From the NCBI RefSeq assembly GCF_014646235.1, contig NZ_BMNB01000001.1:248001-312000 (forward strand): a stretch of DNA of 64,000 bases, read 5' to 3'. The notes under the pieces were generated by a model that was given only the letters and a program-made list of their open reading frames with translations, had not been told where the DNA came from and made no database searches. The DNA is from Micromonospora sonchi (lineage in GTDB: Bacteria; Actinomycetota; Actinomycetes; Mycobacteriales; Micromonosporaceae). The translations under genes and the position numbers were made by a program. Positions 59,705-64,000 of the stretch are shown in pieces. The first letter of the stretch is position 1. Each line of letters begins with the position of its first letter.

Positions 59705-60367
59705 ATGAGATCCCCATCTACTTCGTTGTCCCGGCGTGGGCTGCTCGCCGGTACCGCGGTCGCCTCGGCCGCAACCGTCACCGCAACCGTCGCCGCCGCA
59801 CCTGCGGTCGCTGGCCCACTGGTCCGCGTGGCACAGCCGACGGTCGCTTCCGACCGCATCGCCACCGCGCGACTGGCCGCCCCGGTGGCTCTGCGGACCG
59901 ACCTGTACGAGCGGCTCGGCACCTGGCTGGCGTTCTGGTCGGCGAACTCGCCGCGCGGCTGGAGCGTCCCCACCGAGCTGGCCGGGCAGGCCGACCCGGC
60001 CGGGGAAGCGTTCACCCTGCACGCCATCCGGGTCGTGGTGGACGACCAGCCGGTCGACGCCTTCCGGGCCGACCGGGTCGACACCGCGCACCTGGCCACC
60101 CTGGCCAGCCTGCACCACCACTTTGGCCAGGTCACCGTCGCGGCCGGCGGCGGACTGCGGGTGCTCGACGGCGAGCCCGGGTTCACCGGCTCGGCTGAGC
60201 AGGTCGCGTTCGCGGTAGCGGCCAGCCGCCAACTGTGGGGCGTGCGTACCGCCGACGCCGCGACGTGGCGGCACCGGGTGGGCACGGCGGACGCCGCCTC
60301 CCGCGCTGGCTGGGCGGCCTTCACCAGGACGGCTCTGCGGCGCGGGCTGCGGACCGACACGCACTGA
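59705..60367 (+). CDS. Tat-signal protein of unknown function
   Basis: A 220-residue protein with twin-arginine signal SLSRRGLLAGTAVASAATV (about 7-25) and an Ala-rich stretch. The mature part has WLAFWSANSPRGWSVPTELA, then SLHHHFGQVTVAAGGGLRVL and no recognised fold. AAGGGCGG precedes the ATG. It heads a three-gene unit with an 86-residue protein and an eight-cysteine protein. Confidence 0.7.
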   Translation: MRSPSTSLSRRGLLAGTAVASAATVTATVAAAPAVAGPLVRVAQPTVASDRIATARLAAPVALRTDLYERLGTWLAFWSANSPRGWSVPTELAGQADPAGEAFTLHAIRVVVDDQPVDAFRADRVDTAHLATLASLHHHFGQVTVAAGGGLRVLDGEPGFTGSAEQVAFAVAASRQLWGVRTADAATWRHRVGTADAASRAGWAAFTRTALRRGLRTDTH

Positions 60368-60385
60368 GAGACCGGAGGAGAGCAC

Positions 60386-60646
60386 ATGGCACGGCACGAG
60401 TTCCGTTTCGTGGTCGACGGCGTCGACCTCACATCCGAGCAGCAGAGCCGGATCGCCGGCGAGATCCAGAAGGCCGGGCTGTCCGCGCTTTCCGCCGCCG
60501 GCGCGAAGCTCGACACCCCGCTCACCCTCGGGCACGCCAACCTGAAGCTGCGTCCCGAGTGGTACGGCATCTGGGTCATCGACGGCCCGTTCGCTCAGGA
60601 GCTCGGCCAGAAGATCAACGACATCGGCTTCTGGCTGCAGAAATGA
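60386..60646 (+). CDS. Small conserved-looking protein, unknown function
   Basis: An 86-residue acidic protein with a strong ribosome-binding site (GGAGGAG) and the segment GHANLKLRPEWYGIWVIDGP. It has no cysteines, no signal peptide and no transmembrane segment. Its end overlaps the next gene by four bases, so the two are coupled. Confidence 0.68.
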   Translation: MARHEFRFVVDGVDLTSEQQSRIAGEIQKAGLSALSAAGAKLDTPLTLGHANLKLRPEWYGIWVIDGPFAQELGQKINDIGFWLQK

Positions 60647-61029
60647 CCCAGCCGCCGGAGCGGATGTGCCCGAGCACCACCGCGGCCAACGCCACGGTCT
60701 TCCTGGGCATGATCACTCCGGCGGGTCGGGTCGCGTACGTCACGCCGCCCATGCCCGCCGAGGTGGCCCTCGCGACAGCGGACGCGGCCAGCGGCCCCGT
60801 GGAATCCCGATACCGGCTCGCCGGCCCCTGCGTCACCAGCCGGTGCGGCTTTTGGACCGGTGACCACTGTGGCCTGGGTGAACGCCTCGTCGCCTCGTAC
60901 GCCGAGACCACCGGCGAACCGAAAACCAACCTGCCGCACTGCGCCATCCGCCGCAGTTGCCGCTGGTACGCCGAACAGGGCCCCGCCGCCTGTACTCCCT
61001 GCTCCCACGTGACCACCGACGCCCGCTGA
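60643..61029 (+). CDS. Eight-cysteine protein, unknown function
   Basis: A 128-residue protein with cysteines at 9, 63, 68, 76, 100, 106, 117 and 120, grouped as CVTSRC-x7-C, C-x5-C and C-x2-C (LPHCAIRRSCRWYAEQGPAA, then CTPC). The spacing suggests metal or Fe-S binding, which I cannot confirm. The start ATG overlaps the stop of the preceding gene. No signal peptide is present, so it probably acts in the cytoplasm although the first gene of the set is exported. Confidence 0.68.
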   Translation: MTQPPERMCPSTTAANATVFLGMITPAGRVAYVTPPMPAEVALATADAASGPVESRYRLAGPCVTSRCGFWTGDHCGLGERLVASYAETTGEPKTNLPHCAIRRSCRWYAEQGPAACTPCSHVTTDAR

Positions 61030-61093
61030 CCCCAATGCCGCTTAGCTAGCGTGGGCGATGTTGAGTTGACGGGTCAGGGGCGGGCATGCGGCG

Positions 61094-61228
61094 GTGACGA
61101 TCGAGTACGACGAGGTCGAGTGGCCGGCACGCAACAACGCGGCGTGGCGGCTGTTGCGTGCCGGCCATGCCGCTCTCGTCCTGAGCTTCATCGGATCTGG
61201 GTGCCCGCGCAGTCCCCGGGTCCACTAA
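61094..61228 (+). pseudogene. N-terminal fragment of a DUF3375 (JetA-type) protein
   Basis: A 44-codon frame from GTG 61094 to TAA encodes VTIEYDEVEWPARNNAAWRL, then LRAGHAALVLSFIGSG. The part AAWRLLRAGHAALVLSFI matches the start of DUF3375/JetA proteins (HPAWRLLRADxAPLVLSFL), but the next about 450 residues expected are missing. It is therefore probably a relic of a Wadjet-type plasmid defence operon. Within it lies a perfect 16-bp-arm inverted repeat (61121-61136 and 61152-61167). Confidence 0.5.
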
Positions 61229-61238
61229 GGTCGGCCCG

Positions 61239-61922
61239 GTGACGGGATCGACCTTCAGCCGTGTCGGCCGGATCGGCCTCGTGGTCTTCGCCCTGGTCGC
61301 CTTTGCGACCTTCACCATGGCCTGGTTCTCCGGTGCCAACGGCCAGGTGATCGTCGGTGTGGACCTGAACTACGTGAAGCCGGAGCTGCCCGGCGTGCCG
61401 CACCCGCTGCTGGAGTACTTTCTGGAGGTGGCGCCGCTGCCGGCGTACCTCGGGTTGCTGCTCGCTGGCACGGTCGCGGTCCGGCGGCGGTGGGCACGGT
61501 TCGTGGCAGTGGCGGTGGTCGTGCTGGCCGCAGTGCTGACCGTCGCGGTGGCCGCCGGGCTGCTGGCCAGCATCGAAGACTACTGGAAGTCGTACGAGGT
61601 GCAGCGCTACCGGCTGTACGCCCTGGTGACCGTCGCACTGGCGGTGCTGCTGCTGGCCGCCGCCGGTGCGTTGGCAGCGGGCCTGCGGCACGCGTACCAC
61701 GGCTTCGTGATCGTGCTGCTGTTCGCCTCCGCCGCGTTCCAGTTGACCTGCACCGTACTGCTCGCCGGGGAGGGCGTGGGCAGCGCGATGACGGTGGTGC
61801 CATGGCTGGCGGCTTGGGCGTACCTGCTGGCGGCCGCCTGCGCGCTGCTCGCATTGACCGATTCCAGGACATTTGGTTCCGCGCCGCCCGACCACACCGG
61901 CAACCCGGCGGTGGGCGGGTAG
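61239..61922 (+). CDS. Five-helix membrane protein, unknown function
   Basis: A 227-residue integral membrane protein with hydrophobic segments near residues 10-30, 68-82, 88-108, 126-148 and 155-205. An outer loop (NGQVIVGVDLNYVKPELPGV) lies between the first two helices. The start is GTG 61239. No domain is recognised. Confidence 0.65.
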   Translation: MTGSTFSRVGRIGLVVFALVAFATFTMAWFSGANGQVIVGVDLNYVKPELPGVPHPLLEYFLEVAPLPAYLGLLLAGTVAVRRRWARFVAVAVVVLAAVLTVAVAAGLLASIEDYWKSYEVQRYRLYALVTVALAVLLLAAAGALAAGLRHAYHGFVIVLLFASAAFQLTCTVLLAGEGVGSAMTVVPWLAAWAYLLAAACALLALTDSRTFGSAPPDHTGNPAVGG

Positions 61923-62074
61923 CTCTTCGGTGCCCGTCAGGACGGCCCGTGGTGTCGGCGGTGCCCGCTACCGTCGGTGGCCATGAAGGCGCGACCCGGC
62001 GCGCCACACCTCTCCACCGGTGCCTCCTGCCGCTACCTTCCGCCCACCCCCGTCCCCTGGCGCCTGTAACACCG

Positions 62075-62932
62075 TTAGCGGCGGTTGTAGCGGTGCATGG
62101 TCAGGGTGCCGAAGACCACCAGGAAGAAGGCGCTCCAGAGGAGCGTCCAGGTCATGGCGCTCGCGTCGGTGGTGCCGGACATCGCGGCCCGCACCGACGA
62201 CACCAGGTGGGTGATCGGGTTGGCCTTGACGAACGCCTGGAGCCAGCCCGGCATGGTGGACGGGGCGACGAAGACGTTGCTGAGGAAGGTCAGCGGGAAC
62301 AGCACCATCATGCTGACCCCCATCACGGACTTCTCGCTGCGCAGGACGAGCCCGAAGAACGTCCAGACCCAGGAGAACGCGAACGAGAAGACCACCAGCA
62401 GGCCGATCCCGGCTCCGACGCCGAGCAGGCCGCCGTCGGGGCGGAAGCCGAGCACCAGCCCGACGGCGAGGATCACCACCGCCGCCAGCACGTAGCGCAG
62501 CACGTCCCCGACGATCATGCCGACCAGGGCTGCGGGTCGCCACACCGGCAGCGTCCGGAACCGGTCGAAGACGCCCTTCTGGATGTCGGTGTTGAGGCCG
62601 ACCCCGGTGTACATGGTGATCATCACGACGCTGGTCACCATGATGCCCGGCAGGAAGAACTGAAGGTAGTCACGGGGGCTGTCGGCGAGCGCGCCGCCGA
62701 ACAGGTACGTGAACATCAGCACCATGATGATCGGGAACGCCGTCACGTCGAACAGCTGCTCCGGCACGTGCTTGATCTTCAGAACGGCACGCCAACTGAA
62801 GGCGAGCGACGCCGCCAGCGGGCTCGGTCGGGACGGTCGCTCGCCCGGTGCCAGGACCGCCGCCAACGCCTCGGTCGACGGGACGTAGACCGTCGGCGCC
62901 CGCCCGGTCGAGGTCGCGATGTCGCTGCTCAT
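62075..62932 (-). CDS. ABC-2-type permease (DrrB-like)
   Basis: A 285-residue membrane protein with six hydrophobic segments. Features of the DrrB/ABC-2 group are the N-terminal [20 protein letters not shown], then [20 protein letters not shown] and [16 protein letters not shown] before the last helix. It would form the channel of an exporter with the ATPase encoded just upstream, whose stop it overlaps by four bases. Substrates of relatives are anthracyclines, lipids or other hydrophobic compounds. Confidence 0.93.
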   Translation of the reverse strand: MSSDIATSTGRAPTVYVPSTEALAAVLAPGERPSRPSPLAASLAFSWRAVLKIKHVPEQLFDVTAFPIIMVLMFTYLFGGALADSPRDYLQFFLPGIMVTSVVMITMYTGVGLNTDIQKGVFDRFRTLPVWRPAALVGMIVGDVLRYVLAAVVILAVGLVLGFRPDGGLLGVGAGIGLLVVFSFAFSWVWTFFGLVLRSEKSVMGVSMMVLFPLTFLSNVFVAPSTMPGWLQAFVKANPITHLVSSVRAAMSGTTDASAMTWTLLWSAFFLVVFGTLTMHRYNRR

Positions 62933-63948
62933 CGGGCTGCCTCCAGCGTTTCGTCCCGCTCGTCCTCGGCCGGCGCGGCGGGGTGGTCGGTCAGGGCCAG
63001 GAAGACCTCGTCGAGGCTCGGCTGGCCGAGCGAGAAGTCGTCCACCACGATCCCGGCGCGGGACAACTCGCTCAGTACGCGGGCGGCCTGCGCACCGGCA
63101 TCCAGGTCGCTGCCCGCCCCGCCGACCCGGGCCGTGATCGCCACCGGATCCGGCTCCAACTGCACCGGCGCGTCCAGCACCGTCCGCAACAGCCGCTCCG
63201 CCTCCGGCCGCACAGACGCGTCCCGCAGTCGCAGGTGGACCGTGCCGGTCCCGACCGACGACTTCAACTCGCCCGGGGTGCCCTCCGCGATTACCCGGCC
63301 GTGGTCGACCACCGCGATCCGGCTGGCCAGCTTGTCGGCCTCGTCGAGGTACTGCGTGGTCAGCAACACGGTCGTGCCGTGCGCCACCACCGCCCGGACG
63401 ATCTCCCACACCTGGTTGCGGCTGCGTGGGTCGAGCCCGGTCGTCGGCTCGTCGAGGAACATCAGGTCGGGCGTGTTGAGGATGCTCGCCGCGATGTCGA
63501 TGCGGCGCCGCATGCCGCCGGAGTATTTCTTGACCTGCCGGCCGGCCGCCTCGGTCAGCCCGAACGCGGCCAGCAACTGCTCCGCCCGCTGCCGGGCGGC
63601 CGGCTTGCGCAGCCCGAGCAGCCGGCCCAGCAGGATCAGATTCTCCGTGCCGGTCAGGTCCTCGTCGACCGAGGCGTACTGACCGGTCAGGCTGACCCGG
63701 GCGCGGACCGCGTCGGCCTCGGTGACCACGTCGTGGCCGAACACCCGGGCTCGCCCGCCGTCCGGGCGCAGCAACGTCGCCAGCACCCGCACCGCGGTGG
63801 TCTTGCCGGCCCCGTTCGGGCCGAGCACTCCGTACACGGCGCCGGCCGGCACCTGCAGGTCGAGGCCGGCGAGCGCGCGGGTCTCGCCGAACGACCGGGT
63901 CAGCCCCTCGGCCTCGATGGCGAGGCCGGTGCTGCGTCTGGAACTCAT
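62929..63948 (-). CDS. DrrA-type ABC transporter ATPase
   Basis: A 339-residue ATPase. Walker [10 protein letters not shown] is near 43-51, the signature YSGGMRRR near 140 and Walker [13 protein letters not shown] follow. A C-terminal DUF4162-type region ends with [20 protein letters not shown], typical of daunorubicin-resistance (DrrA) exporters. With the overlapping permease it forms a drug or lipid efflux pump. ATG 63948 starts [20 protein letters not shown], with GGAGGA upstream at 12-13 bases. An upstream in-frame ATG at 63996 is a less likely start. Confidence 0.93.
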   Translation of the reverse strand: MSSRRSTGLAIEAEGLTRSFGETRALAGLDLQVPAGAVYGVLGPNGAGKTTAVRVLATLLRPDGGRARVFGHDVVTEADAVRARVSLTGQYASVDEDLTGTENLILLGRLLGLRKPAARQRAEQLLAAFGLTEAAGRQVKKYSGGMRRRIDIAASILNTPDLMFLDEPTTGLDPRSRNQVWEIVRAVVAHGTTVLLTTQYLDEADKLASRIAVVDHGRVIAEGTPGELKSSVGTGTVHLRLRDASVRPEAERLLRTVLDAPVQLEPDPVAITARVGGAGSDLDAGAQAARVLSELSRAGIVVDDFSLGQPSLDEVFLALTDHPAAPAEDERDETLEAAR

Positions 63949-64000
63949 GATCTCGATTCGTCCTCCCGTGTGGGGGCGCCGGGCCCGGAAGGGCACCGGA

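Overview
This window is chromosomal DNA of a high-GC actinomycete, most likely a Micromonosporaceae member (Micromonospora or a close relative). The evidence is the strong G/C third-codon bias, many GTG starts, perfect GC hairpins without long U-tracts between genes, several ECF sigma factors, F420/deazaflavin-type oxidoreductases, SapA-like secreted proteins and an aculeacin-acylase-like enzyme. The genus is inferred from gene content only. I found no rRNA or tRNA genes, no CRISPR array, no intact insertion sequence and no replication origin.

Layout. 1-3806: the end of a flavoprotein gene coupled to a CFA-synthase-type methyltransferase (candidate 10-methyl branched fatty acid synthesis), then an ArsR-type regulator with a perfect operator palindrome and a two-domain SRPBCC protein. 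3931-8911: GGDEF-EAL protein, TipA-like MerR regulator, a membrane-anchored protein and a VOC protein. 9029-10825: an ECF42-type sigma factor and its DGPF (YCII) partner, with a promoter matching the reported ECF42 consensus between them. 10958-15323: secreted protein, Bcr/CflA exporter, DivIVA-motif membrane protein, VOC protein, deazaflavin reductase. 15486-19611: MmpL-type transporter divergent from a histidine kinase/response regulator pair. 20089-23949: secreted protein, then a sulfur-persulfide locus (TauE/SafE permease, rhodanese, persulfide dioxygenase-rhodanese, CstR-like repressor) with two near-identical operators. 24129-30116: membrane and secreted proteins, a Tat-exported metallo-beta-lactamase-fold protein next to an ArsR-type regulator, an orphan XRE regulator and a TM2 protein.

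30247-41213 is an accessory region. It holds a PLD-nuclease/helicase/DUF3427 protein, a distinctly AT-richer three-gene island (33743-37250: small protein with a hydrophobic N-terminus and Gly-rich tail, STAND-like degenerate-P-loop protein, SPFH-like protein), a polytopic membrane protein behind two DevR/DosR-like boxes, a GIY-YIG protein, and a coupled pair of an HhH-type protein and a YaaA/DUF6884-like protein. The three-gene island is the best candidate for an undescribed (conflict or defence) system.

41244-47101: an XRE-TPR/GNAT/flavoprotein operon, then three translationally coupled genes ending in an unusual truncated-globin/globin/ferredoxin-reductase fusion, a deazaflavin reductase and a DUF6879 protein. 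47121-64000: three sigma-factor loci (ECF with CU044_5270 partner, SigE type with membrane partner, SigG-like with SnoaL domain), an aculeacin-acylase-like secreted hydrolase, a streptogrisin-type protease, a second SapA-like protein, an alpha/beta hydrolase, a STAS protein, a three-gene set with a Tat protein and an eight-cysteine protein, a fragment of a Wadjet jetA-like (DUF3375) gene, and a DrrAB-type ABC exporter. A dispersed 55-bp hairpin repeat inside a longer conserved block occurs twice (about 14.8 kb and 47.2 kb) with base changes that keep the stem paired.
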